From the NCBI GenBank assembly GCA_013316495.1, contig WSMP01000031.1:1-13270 (forward strand): a DNA stretch of 13,270 bases, read 5' to 3'. Numbering within the stretch: the stretch's first letter is position 1; each line of letters opens with the position of its first letter. The notes under the pieces are model-generated. The model made no database searches, was not told the DNA's origin, and worked only from the letters and a program-made list of their open reading frames with translations. A program made the translations under genes and the position numbers. Shown here piece by piece: positions 1 to 6,330 of the stretch. The DNA is from Angelakisella sp. Its GTDB lineage: Bacteria > Bacillota > Clostridia > Oscillospirales > Ruminococcaceae.

Positions 1-236
1 GGGATGCTCTCCTCCCTCACCGCCCCGCTGCCAGGGAGGAAGTAGAGAAGCTCCCAGACAGCGGCGTAGACGGTGTCAAAATGGGCGGCCATCACCACCA
101 GGGCCAGGCAGGCAGCCAGGGGCAGCAGCCGGATAATTTTCTTCTCCCGGCTTTGGACGGGGAAGGCAAAGGCTTCTTCGGTGAGACGGGTCACCGTCTC
201 CTCTGAAAGGCACTGGGTTAAACTCCTCTTTTCCAT
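1..236 (-). CDS. Membrane-anchored probable sigma-factor partner (N-terminal part)
   Basis: The frame runs off the window's left edge, leaving the first 78 residues. The N-terminal ~33 residues are polar and charged, followed by one hydrophobic segment (about residues 35-52, RLLPLAACLALVVMAA), giving a short cytoplasmic head plus one membrane anchor. After that comes an aromatic stretch (VWELLYFLPG). The start at 236 has AAGGAGG nine bases upstream; an in-frame ATG at 245 overlaps the stop of the sigma gene (ATGA) but has no room for a ribosome site. Tight coupling to a sigma gene and the single-TM layout suggest an anti-sigma or DUF4179-like regulator. This is inferred from context; the outside domain is not in the window. 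Confidence 0.65.
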   Translation of the reverse strand, partial: MEKRSLTQCLSEETVTRLTEEAFAFPVQSREKKIIRLLPLAACLALVVMAAHFDTVYAAVWELLYFLPGSGAVREESI

Positions 237-241
237 CCTCC

Positions 242-763
242 TCATCCTCCTTCCACCTGGATGCCCTGCTGGGCCAACTGCTTCTTCAGCTTCCGGCGCA
301 GCCGCAAAAGGGCCACATCCACCCCGCCCCTGGTCATCCCCAGGCGGCGGGCCAGCTCCCGGCTCTCCATCCCGTAAAGAAAGCGCAGGGTGAAGAGGGC
401 GCGTTCCCGTTGGGAAAGGCTCTCCACCATCCCCTCCACAATGTCCCCGATGTACTCCTCCGGCCCGCCGGTGAGGTACAGCTCCTCCTCCAGGGGGAGG
501 GTCAAGGGGCGGCTGTTCCACCGCCGCAGGCGGGAAAGGGCCTCGGTGCGGGCCATCACCCGGACATAGGTGAGCAGCGAGCCCCGGCTGGGCTCATACC
601 GCTCCCGGTGGGTGAGCAGCCGCAGCATCACATCGTTGGCGCATTCCTCCGCCTCCTCCTGGGGCAGGTTGCGCAGCAGGGTACGGGCAACCGCCAGCGC
701 CGCCGGGCGGCACCGGCCATCCAACTCCTCGTCGGTGAGGGCCTCCAGCTCTTCCGGCTCCAT
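242..763 (-). CDS. RNA polymerase sigma factor, ECF/sigma-70 family
   Basis: A 173-residue protein with the two-domain layout of ECF-type sigma factors. Region 2 is about residues 15-85, with the acidic then basic core helix around DVMLRLLTHRERYEPSRGS and LLTYVRVMARTEALSRLRR. Region 4 is about 112-165: LSQRERALFTLRFLYGMESRELA followed by the helix-turn-helix RRLGMTRGGVDVALLRLRRKL, which would bind the -35 element. No region 1.1 or 3 is present. The start at 763 has GGGAGGTGA about 7 bases upstream. It directly precedes a membrane-protein gene with essentially no gap, the usual sigma/anti-sigma pairing. The inducing signal and regulon cannot be read from the sequence. Confidence 0.9.
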   Translation of the reverse strand: MEPEELEALTDEELDGRCRPAALAVARTLLRNLPQEEAEECANDVMLRLLTHRERYEPSRGSLLTYVRVMARTEALSRLRRWNSRPLTLPLEEELYLTGGPEEYIGDIVEGMVESLSQRERALFTLRFLYGMESRELARRLGMTRGGVDVALLRLRRKLKKQLAQQGIQVEGG

Positions 764-790
764 ACCCCTTCACCTCCCTTCACCAGTCTG

Positions 791-817
791 TACGGAGATT
801 ATCCGGGCAATCTTACA
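791..817 (-). promoter_or_regulatory. Candidate ECF-type promoter of the sigma gene
   Basis: On the minus strand TGTAAG (812-817) and CGTA (791-794) are separated by 17 bases, resembling ECF promoters (-35 TGTAAC/TGAAAC-like, -10 CGTC/CGTA-like), with a predicted start just ahead of the sigma gene's ribosome site. The same stretch (788-818) is an imperfect dyad, CTGTAAGATT against AATCT-CCG-TACAG. Autoregulation is inferred, not shown. Confidence 0.35.
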
Positions 818-837
818 GGAGGGGGGAAATTTTTTGC

Positions 838-1560
838 TCAAAGGAGGACGGTTTCCTCCAGGCGGGTCTTCCATTCCTTCCAATCCGGCATCCAGGCGGC
901 AAGGAGACCGTAAAACCGCTTGGAGTGGTCCGGGTGGATCAGGTGGCAAAGCTCGTGGAGGATGACATACTGGATACACCCCCTGGGGGCCTCCAGGAGG
1001 CGCTTATTCAGGGTGATAATTCCCTTCCCCGGCAGGCAGGAGCCCCACCGGCTTTTCATCCGCCGGATGCGCAGAAGGGGCTTTGCCGCCCCCTGCTTTG
1101 CCGCCAGGGGGTACAGCTCCTCCAGCATTCCCTGGAAAATCTCCTGGCAGAGATAGTCCAGCCCCCTCTCCAGTCCCTTTTGCCGCTGGACGGGATCGTC
1201 CGGCTCCTTTACCTGTAGGATGAACCCCTCCCCCTCCTGGAAAAGCGCTAGCTTGTCCCCCCGGCGGAGGACAAGGGGCCGCTCCTCCCCCAGAATTCGC
1301 AGCTGCTCCCTCTGCTCCAGCAGGGCCCGCCGCCGCTGCCGCTCCTCCATCCGCGCCACCGCCTGGAGGATAAAGGCCCCCCGGCTGGCAACAAAGGCGT
1401 CTATCTCCGCCGCTGACACTCGTCTGGGGGCGGAGGCGTAGACGCTGCCGTCCTCCCGCACCCGCAGGTTCAGGTTCTTCACCGCCTTGCGCTCCAGCTG
1501 ATAGGAAATCTCCCGCTCCCCCGCCATCACCCTCCGGATGGTGATTTTCCTTTCCGCCAT
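838..1560 (-). CDS. YgjP-type M48-like metallopeptidase (DUF45)
   Basis: A 240-residue protein of the YgjP/WLM-like DUF45 family. The zinc site HELCH is at residues 202-206, with a third ligand His212 in PDHSKRFY. The family signature RMKSRWGSC lies at 167-175, just before the catalytic domain. The N-terminal half is a basic, Arg-rich linker. There is no signal peptide, so it is cytoplasmic. The substrate is not known for the family. The start at 1560 has GGGGAGG 8 bases upstream and a near-consensus promoter just above it, so it is transcribed independently of the upstream gene. The next gene, the sigma factor, begins 74 bases after its stop. Confidence 0.88.
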   Translation of the reverse strand: MAERKITIRRVMAGEREISYQLERKAVKNLNLRVREDGSVYASAPRRVSAAEIDAFVASRGAFILQAVARMEERQRRRALLEQREQLRILGEERPLVLRRGDKLALFQEGEGFILQVKEPDDPVQRQKGLERGLDYLCQEIFQGMLEELYPLAAKQGAAKPLLRIRRMKSRWGSCLPGKGIITLNKRLLEAPRGCIQYVILHELCHLIHPDHSKRFYGLLAAWMPDWKEWKTRLEETVLL

Positions 1561-1590
1561 GTTTCTGCCTCCCCGCTTTTTCCTTCCCCT

Positions 1591-1619
1591 ATTATGGGGG
1601 GCCGCCGTCCCTTTGTCAA
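1591..1619 (-). promoter_or_regulatory. Sigma-A promoter of the ygjP-type gene
   Basis: Minus strand TTGACA (1614-1619), 17-base spacer, CATAAT (1591-1596). It sits in the 75-bp gap after the PRK06851-like gene and about 25 bases before the start codon's leader. A near-perfect match. Confidence 0.8.
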
Positions 1620-1635
1620 GACGGGGCCTCCCGCA

Positions 1636-2730
1636 CTACCGGGCAGCCCGTTCCATCTCCTCCGCCACCTGCCGGGCAATCTTTCCAGCGGCTTCCTGGT
1701 CCATTGCGGCGTGATAAATCCCGTCCAGGCGGCCCCGGACCTCCTCGGCCTGGGCCAGGAGGACTCCCGCCTGCTCCAGCATCCCCGCGGCGGCCTTCCG
1801 CAGAAAGCTGCTTCTGGCCCGGCGCTCCCGGAGGATGCTTCCATCGCAGAAGCGGCTGGCGTGGATGGTGCGCTCGCAAAGCTCCTCCAGGGCGCTGGCG
1901 GTGGCGCGGTTCAGGGTGACAAAGCCCAGCCCCAGCTGCGGCAGAAGCAGATGGTCGATCTTGGTGAAGGGGAAAAGGGGGCAGCGGCAGACCAGCACAT
2001 CCACCCCGGACTCCAGGGCCAGCTCCCGGAGGGACTCCAGCAGGGCGTTGGCGGCAGCTCCCCAGCTGTCCTCGATGGCGATGGTCCGGGGCGCGGCGGC
2101 AGCCACCGTCTCCCGAAGGAGCACCATCCCCTCCCCGGTGAGGGCGGAGAGAAACCGCACCTGCTCCCTTCCCCGCTTCCCCCCAGGGAGGGGGTGGGGG
2201 AACTCCCGAAGGGCCGCGCCTCTGGCATAGGCCAGCACCTTCCCCCGGTTCATGGCGGCGCTCCCCACCGAAGCCAGGTCCCCCGCCAAGGCTCCGGCGG
2301 CGTAGAGGTACCCCCTGGCATCCTTCCAAAGCCGCTTTTCCTCCTCCCCAAGGGCCAGCAGCTCCTCCCGCGCTCTGTAAAGGGTATCCTGGTCCAGGCA
2401 CTCCCAAAGGGAGACTATCCGCTCATAGGCGCCGGGGCACTGGGGTCGCAGGAAATGGGGCGGCCCACCGTCGGCGATGGCAATGCGGTGCTCCGGCAGA
2501 ATCAGCCCCTCCACCCTTTTAGGGTCGCCGGTGGAACGAATCTCCTCCACCTCTGCGCACCGGGGAACCAGGCGCTTTTGTGCCTGGGCAATCAGGGCGG
2601 CCCTCCCCTGGACGGAGCCTCCGGTCACCACCCACCGCCGCCAGGCCCCCGCCTCCCCCAGCTGGTCAAACCGGGATATATATCCCTGGGGACTGTTGGC
2701 CCCCAGGAAGTATCGAAAAACCTTCGCCAT
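1636..2730 (-). CDS. PRK06851-like two-domain ATPase homologue with degenerate P-loops
   Basis: A 364-residue protein. Its arrangement matches the Firmicutes PRK06851 family as I know it, with two tandem P-loop halves: FLGANSPQGYISRFDQL at the N-terminus, then a 'GLILPEHRIAIADGGPPHFL' segment (about 75-94) and, in the second half, a matching CPLFPFTKIDHLLLPQLGL segment (about 250-268). In family members each half carries GGPGTGKST-like or GRPGTGKST-like Walker A motifs. Here the first reads GGSVQGRAA (37-45), with Lys to Arg and Ser/Thr to Ala. The second reads EDSWGAAANA (220-229), with glycines and lysine gone. ATP hydrolysis is therefore unlikely. The frame is intact with good coding character and the start at 2730 has GGAGGAGG 7 bases upstream, so it is not an obvious pseudogene. 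The role is unknown. Confidence 0.7.
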   Translation of the reverse strand: MAKVFRYFLGANSPQGYISRFDQLGEAGAWRRWVVTGGSVQGRAALIAQAQKRLVPRCAEVEEIRSTGDPKRVEGLILPEHRIAIADGGPPHFLRPQCPGAYERIVSLWECLDQDTLYRAREELLALGEEEKRLWKDARGYLYAAGALAGDLASVGSAAMNRGKVLAYARGAALREFPHPLPGGKRGREQVRFLSALTGEGMVLLRETVAAAAPRTIAIEDSWGAAANALLESLRELALESGVDVLVCRCPLFPFTKIDHLLLPQLGLGFVTLNRATASALEELCERTIHASRFCDGSILRERRARSSFLRKAAAGMLEQAGVLLAQAEEVRGRLDGIYHAAMDQEAAGKIARQVAEEMERAAR

Positions 2731-2850
2731 AAAGAACCCTCCTCCACATGCAGGACGTTTTGCGCCATCCTATGCGGATTTTGCAAGTTTTGACACAGGG
2801 GGAGGGGTGTTTGGGCCATAGGGCCCCTCTTGGGAAGGTTTTGCAGACGA

Positions 2851-2884
2851 AAAGCAGCCGCAGAGAAATCTCCGCAGCTGCTTT
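2851..2884 (-). terminator. Hairpin terminator after prfC
   Basis: Arms AAAGCAGC (2877-2884) and GCTGCTTT (2851-2858) continue inward as TGCGGAGA against TCTCTGCG with two G-U pairs, giving a stem of up to 16 bp with a tiny loop. It lies 26 bases past the prfC stop. The T run after it is short (TTTT, partly in the stem), so efficiency is uncertain. Confidence 0.6.
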
Positions 2885-2910
2885 CTGTAGGGATTGGGCA
2901 AGCGTCCCCT

Positions 2911-4515
2911 TTACTCCGCCGTGCTGAAATCCGCCAGGCGCAGGCCGGGGTTTTTGTCGGTGGCCCAGGTGATGTTCCACCCGCTGGTGAAGAGAAGGAG
3001 CTTCCGGTCCCGGAAGTCCTGGACAATCTTGGTATCGGAGGAGAGAATCAGCTTTTTGGGCTCAAAGCCCTCCTCGTCGTTTTCAATCCATCGCAGGTAC
3101 TGGTAAGGCAGGTCCTCCCGGCGGATTTCCACATTGTATTCGTTGCGCAGGCGGTATTCCAGTACCTCGAACTGGAGCACCCCCACCACCCCTACGATGA
3201 TTTCCTCCATACCGGATTCCGGCTCATGGAACATCTGGATGGCGCCCTCCTGGGCGATTTGGGTGATGCCCTTGACAAACTGCTTGCGCTTAAGGGTGTC
3301 CACCTGACGCACCCTGGCGAAGTGCTCCGGGGCAAAGGTGGGGATGCCGCCGAACTGGAACCGCCCGCTTCCCCCGCAAAGGGTATCCCCAATGGAGAAG
3401 ATGCCGGGGTCAAAGAGGCCGATGATGTCCCCGGCGTAGGCCTCCTCCACCATCTCCCGCTCCTGGGCCATCAGCTGCTGGGGCTGGGCCAGCTTCACCT
3501 TTTTGCCCCCCTGGACGTGGTAAACCTCCATCCCCTTTTCGAACCGGCCGGAGCAGATGCGAATAAAGGCGATGCGGTCCCGGTGGGCCTTGTTCATGTT
3601 GGCCTGGATTTTAAAGACAAAGGCGGAAAAATCCGGGGAAAAGGGGTCGATATTCCCCTGGCTGGATTGACGCGCCAGGGGCGGGGTGGTCATCCGCAAA
3701 AACTCCTCCAGGAAGGGCTCCACCCCAAAGTTGGTGAGGGCCGAGCCGAAGAAAACCGGGGAGAGCTTTCCGTGGCGGACCTTCTCAAGGTCAAATTCGT
3801 AGCTGGCTCCATCCAGCAGCTCAATATCGTCCGCCAGGGTCCGGTGCAGCTCCTGCCCCAGCACCTGGTCCAGACGGGGATCCCCCAGGGGGATTTCGGT
3901 GGCCTGGACCTTGTGGGCATTGCTGGCCATGCCGCTGTCCTCAAAGGAGATGATCTCCCGCCGGGTGCGGTCGTAGACCCCCTTGAACTCCTTGCCGCAG
4001 CCGATGGGCCAGTTCACCGGATAGGTGCCGATGCCCAGCTCCTGCTCAATCTCCTCCATCAGCTCAAAGGGGCTGCGGGCCTCCCGGTCCATCTTGTTGA
4101 TGAAGGTGAAGATGGGAATATCCCGCATCACGCAGACCTTGAAGAGCTTGCGGGTCTGGGGCTCCACCCCCTTGGCCGCGTCGATGACCATGACGGCGGA
4201 ATCCGCCGCCATCAGGGTGCGGTAGGTGTCTTCCGAAAAATCCTGGTGCCCAGGGGTATCCAGGATGTTGATGCAAAAACCGTTGTAATTAAACTGCATG
4301 GCGGAGGAGGTCACCGAGATGCCACGCTGTTTTTCAATCTCCATCCAGTCGGAAACGGCATGGCGGGCGGCCTTCTTGCCCTTCACCGAGCCGGCCAGAG
4401 CGATGGCCCCGCCATAGAGCAGGAACTTTTCGGTGAGGGTGGTTTTGCCCGCGTCCGGGTGGGAGATGATGGCGAAGGTCCTTCGCCGCTGTATTTCCTG
4501 TTTTAAGTCAGCCAA
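2911..4515 (-). CDS. prfC: Peptide chain release factor 3 (RF3)
   Basis: A 534-residue translational GTPase that recycles RF1/RF2 from the ribosome after termination. G1 is SHPDAGKT (18-25), the switch 2/G3 motif DTPGH is at 86-90 and G4 NKMD at 140-143. The G-domain also carries the RF3-typical SDWMEIEKQRGISVTSS (55-71) and WPIGCGKEFKGVY. Beta-barrel and C-terminal domains follow, ending near residue 534; E. coli RF3 is 529. I place the start at TTG 4515 (…L-ADLKQEIQRRRTF), since GGAGGT lies about 9 bases upstream and the family begins here. The longer in-frame ATG at 4695 would add 60 unrelated residues overlapping the upstream gene. It is last in an operon with two small genes and is followed by a hairpin. 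Confidence 0.95.
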   Translation of the reverse strand: MADLKQEIQRRRTFAIISHPDAGKTTLTEKFLLYGGAIALAGSVKGKKAARHAVSDWMEIEKQRGISVTSSAMQFNYNGFCINILDTPGHQDFSEDTYRTLMAADSAVMVIDAAKGVEPQTRKLFKVCVMRDIPIFTFINKMDREARSPFELMEEIEQELGIGTYPVNWPIGCGKEFKGVYDRTRREIISFEDSGMASNAHKVQATEIPLGDPRLDQVLGQELHRTLADDIELLDGASYEFDLEKVRHGKLSPVFFGSALTNFGVEPFLEEFLRMTTPPLARQSSQGNIDPFSPDFSAFVFKIQANMNKAHRDRIAFIRICSGRFEKGMEVYHVQGGKKVKLAQPQQLMAQEREMVEEAYAGDIIGLFDPGIFSIGDTLCGGSGRFQFGGIPTFAPEHFARVRQVDTLKRKQFVKGITQIAQEGAIQMFHEPESGMEEIIVGVVGVLQFEVLEYRLRNEYNVEIRREDLPYQYLRWIENDEEGFEPKKLILSSDTKIVQDFRDRKLLLFTSGWNITWATDKNPGLRLADFSTAE

Positions 4516-4532
4516 ATGTATAATACCTCCAA

Positions 4533-4550
4533 AACAGCCAAGGGGCTGTT
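4533..4550 (-). promoter_or_regulatory. Hairpin abutting the prfC ribosome site
   Basis: Minus strand AACAGCC (4544-4550), loop CCTT, GGCTGTT (4533-4539), then TTGGAGG. The stem ends two bases before the Shine-Dalgarno of prfC. It could be a weak terminator after the zinc-ribbon gene or a structure affecting RF3 translation. Confidence 0.4.
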
Positions 4551-4564
4551 GTTTTCTTTTGGGA

Positions 4565-4834
4565 TTACGGGTCGTCTTCGATGGCGCCGCCGCAGCGGGG
4601 GCAGTATTCCAGCCCCAGCGTTCCCGGCAGCCCCCGGCCGCAGCAGGGGCAACGCCAGAAAAGGAGAAAGACCAGTGCAGCGATGAGCAGGGCAAAGGCC
4701 AGCACGGCGACAGCGGCCATACCGGCGTCGGACAGGTTTAAAAAGGTGCCCTGCAGGAGCAGGAGCAAAAGACTGGCGAGGAGCAGCAGATTGCCCACCA
4801 GCCGCGCCTTTCTGGGTTTCCCTTTCAGCTTCAT
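4565..4834 (-). CDS. Small two-TM protein with C-terminal zinc ribbon
   Basis: An 89-residue protein. A basic N-terminus (KLKGKPRKAR) is followed by hydrophobic segments at about 13-30 and 38-59 (MAAVAVLAFALLIAALVFLLF). The tail has two CxxC pairs, CPCC (about 62-65) and CPRC (78-81), fitting a zinc ribbon on the cytoplasmic side if both termini face in. It starts 21 bases after the preceding hypothetical gene, with AGGAG about 11 bases upstream, and sits before prfC, so the three genes are probably co-transcribed. I do not recognise a named family and assign no function. The length, clean TM pattern and regular cysteine spacing argue that it is a real gene. Confidence 0.75.
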   Translation of the reverse strand: MKLKGKPRKARLVGNLLLLASLLLLLLQGTFLNLSDAGMAAVAVLAFALLIAALVFLLFWRCPCCGRGLPGTLGLEYCPRCGGAIEDDP

Positions 4835-4855
4835 AACAGGCTCTTCTCCTAGAAC

Positions 4856-5281
4856 TTAGAACCGGATGGCACCCGGCTCCAAAACACCGAAGAGGTCCCG
4901 GCCCTTTTGTGTCAGGATGATGAGACCCATCCGCACCTGGGCATGGTCGAAGAGGAAGCCTTCCTTCCCTCTCCCCTGCTGAGAAAGGACCCACAGCTCA
5001 TTAAAAAGGTTGCTGTTTTCGTAAAGGTCCATCAGGTCCCCGTCGGCATAGTGGATGTCGTACCGGATGGTGAGAAGGCCCTTCTCCTGGAATCGGGCCA
5101 GCTGGGCGGCCCGCTCCTTCACTTCCTCCATGGTGTCCTCCGGGTCCAGCAGCACCACATCGTTCAGGGCGACAGAAAGCAGCTCCTCATCCAGGGAGCT
5201 TACCAGCTCGAACCGGGCAATGGGCATCCGGGCCCGTTGCCGCAGATACCGGGGAACCTCCCGAATCTCGTGAATCTTCAT
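4856..5281 (-). CDS. Hypothetical protein, 141 residues
   Basis: Not recognised. The protein is soluble and acidic in the middle (ALNDVVLLDPEDTMEEVKE), has no signal peptide or membrane segment, and ends in ILTQKGRDLFGVLEPG, a stretch reminiscent of the wing/C-terminal helix of winged-helix proteins (weak). I chose ATG 5281 (MKIHEIREVPR) because GAGGAG lies 6 bases upstream. An in-frame ATG at 5323 adds 14 residues but lacks a ribosome site. It has its own promoter and a possible 9-codon leader ORF upstream, and is followed after 21 bases by the zinc-ribbon gene and then prfC. Confidence 0.75.
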   Translation of the reverse strand: MKIHEIREVPRYLRQRARMPIARFELVSSLDEELLSVALNDVVLLDPEDTMEEVKERAAQLARFQEKGLLTIRYDIHYADGDLMDLYENSNLFNELWVLSQQGRGKEGFLFDHAQVRMGLIILTQKGRDLFGVLEPGAIRF

Positions 5282-5327
5282 CCTTTTCTCCTCGTTTCTT
5301 TCGGTTTGGCGGAGCGGCGCCATTCTA

Positions 5328-5357
5328 TCAATGGGGCGTTGTAGGCAATCTATTCAT
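5328..5357 (-). CDS. Candidate 9-residue leader peptide
   Basis: ATG 5357 to TGA 5328 encodes MNRLPTTPH. AAGGAG lies 7 bases before the ATG, a better ribosome site than any for the longer frame of the next gene. The predicted transcription start is about 37 bases upstream, and the hypothetical gene starts 46 bases after the stop. The codons AGA, TTG, CCT and ACA contrast with the GC-ending usage of neighbours. It may act as a leader or coupling ORF; chance cannot be excluded at this length. Confidence 0.4.
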   Translation of the reverse strand: MNRLPTTPH

Positions 5358-5400
5358 GGCAGTTCTCCTTGCGGCCTGGGGCCAAAAATTTCCTTTGTAT

Positions 5401-5429
5401 AGTATAACCGATTTTCCAGCCGGAAACAA
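5401..5429 (-). promoter_or_regulatory. Promoter of the hypothetical–zinc ribbon–prfC operon
   Basis: Minus strand TTGTTT (5424-5429), 17-base spacer, TATACT (5401-5406). It lies between the pduL terminator and the leader ORF. The -10 is good and the -35 partial. Confidence 0.65.
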
Positions 5430-5440
5430 GGGCCGCGGGC

Positions 5441-5472
5441 AAAGAAAAAGAGGGACCCTTTGGCCCCTCTTT
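5441..5472 (-). terminator. Intrinsic terminator of pduL
   Basis: Minus strand AAAGAGGGGCC, loop AAAG, GGTCCCTCTTT: an 11-bp stem with one G-T pair (5447-5472), followed by TTCTTT. It lies about 80 bases past the pduL stop. Confidence 0.85.
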
Positions 5473-5554
5473 CACACCTTTCCCGCCGGGGCAAAAGCCT
5501 TCTGCCCCCCGGAAAACAGGATAACATCTTCTATTTGCCCAGTCGAACCGGCCT

Positions 5555-6130
5555 TTACCCCTTGATGATCTCGCCGAAGACCACACCGGACATCCCGGCG
5601 GCGTTGGCCTCGTCGGTATCGAAGTGGGCGTAGGTGGCAAAGCTGGGAGAGACCCGGACCACCACATCGCCAAAGATGGTGGTGCGGTCGGCAGTCTCCA
5701 CCTTCAGGGAGACGATCTCCTTATCGGCAACACCCATAGTGGTGGCATCCTCCGGGGTGGTGTGGATGTGGCGCTTGGCAGCGATGACGCCCTCTTTAAT
5801 CTCCACCTCGCCGCAGGGACCCACCAGCTTGCAGCCAGGGGTGCCAGCCACGTCGCCGGATTCCCGGACGGGAGCGGCCACACCGATGCTCCGGGCATCG
5901 GTGAGGGAAATCTCCACCTGGTCCGCTTTGCGGCAGGGGCCCAGGATGGAAACGCCGGAGAGGGTGCGCTTGGGGCCCACCACGTCGATGCGCTCGGCGC
6001 AGGCGAACTGCCCAGGCTGGGAGAGGTCCTTCTTGGGGGTGAGCGTGGCGCCCTTGCCAAAGAGGGTCTCCAAAGTCTCCTGGGTGACGTGGACGTGACG
6101 GGCGGAAGTTTCAATCTGTACCTTAGCCAT
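5555..6130 (-). CDS. pduL: PduL-type phosphate acyltransferase (phosphotransacylase)
   Basis: A 191-residue protein that interconverts acyl-CoA and acyl-phosphate, feeding acetate or propionate kinase. Two PduL (PF06130) repeats are visible: SARHVHVT (9-16; His12, His14) opens the first and AAKRHIHTT (117-125; His121, His123) the second, with His169 in AHFDTDEANAAG. These are the expected metal-site histidines. The start at 6130 (MAKVQIETSARHVHV) has GGAGGT about 10 bases upstream; an ATG at 6148 lacks a site. The protein begins almost at the first motif, so there is no N-terminal microcompartment-targeting extension, and no shell or Pdu/Eut genes are near. A role in general acetate/propionate metabolism in place of Pta is therefore inferred. 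It has its own promoter and terminator. Confidence 0.93.
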   Translation of the reverse strand: MAKVQIETSARHVHVTQETLETLFGKGATLTPKKDLSQPGQFACAERIDVVGPKRTLSGVSILGPCRKADQVEISLTDARSIGVAAPVRESGDVAGTPGCKLVGPCGEVEIKEGVIAAKRHIHTTPEDATTMGVADKEIVSLKVETADRTTIFGDVVVRVSPSFATYAHFDTDEANAAGMSGVVFGEIIKG

Positions 6131-6160
6131 GGTTCTATGTACCTCCATTGTGTGTTTTTC

Positions 6161-6177
6161 CAGCCGGCGTCCGGCTG
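6161..6177 (-). promoter_or_regulatory. 5'UTR hairpin of pduL
   Basis: A perfect 7-bp stem CAGCCGG / CCGGCTG with a 3-base loop, placed between the predicted transcription start (about 6188) and the ribosome site (about 6145). No T run follows on either strand, so it is not a terminator. It may affect mRNA stability or translation. Confidence 0.5.
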
Positions 6178-6194
6178 CATTGTTCTACAAATTT

Positions 6195-6222
6195 ATTGTA
6201 CCACAGAACGCGAATTTTGCAA
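6195..6222 (-). promoter_or_regulatory. pduL promoter
   Basis: Minus strand TTGCAA (6217-6222), 16-base spacer ending in TGTGG, TACAAT (6195-6200). It is AT-rich against a GC-rich background and about 65 bases before the start codon. Confidence 0.7.
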
Positions 6223-6243
6223 CTGTTTTCTTGCCAGCAAAGC

Positions 6244-6294
6244 CGCCAGGTGCGTTGCCGGCACCGGCTCTTTTTCAGAGGAAGGCCCCTGGCG
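6244..6294. other. Structured intergenic element, three-way-junction-like
   Basis: Outer arms CGCCAGG (6244-6250) and CCTGGCG (6288-6294) pair exactly and enclose two smaller hairpins: GCCGGCACCGGC (6257-6268) and CTCT…AGAG (6268-6280). It lies in the gap between the cutC stop and the pduL promoter. The strand and role are unknown. It may be the 3' end structure of the rarA-cutC transcript, although no T run follows. Confidence 0.4.
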
Positions 6295-6330
6295 CGGTTC
6301 GGCGGCGATTGACAAAATCTCTCTGTCCCC

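Noticed and set aside
843..859. Hairpin GGAGGA/TCCTCC at the end of the ygjP-type gene as a terminator
   Set aside because: The stem lies within the coding end and is followed only by TTTGAGC, too weak a T run; the sigma gene also appears to have its own promoter.
1594..2793. 399-codon open frame on the + strand across the PRK06851-like gene
   Set aside because: Mirror of the minus-strand gene with Gly/Pro/Leu bias typical of antisense frames; no motif.
2830..4506. 558-codon open frame on the + strand across prfC
   Set aside because: Antisense shadow of the RF3 gene in GC-rich DNA; no start context and no recognisable domain.
4516..4695. 60-residue N-terminal extension of prfC from ATG 4695
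   Set aside because: It overlaps the zinc-ribbon gene in another frame, has no ribosome site, and RF3 proteins begin at the ADLKQEIQRRRTF region.
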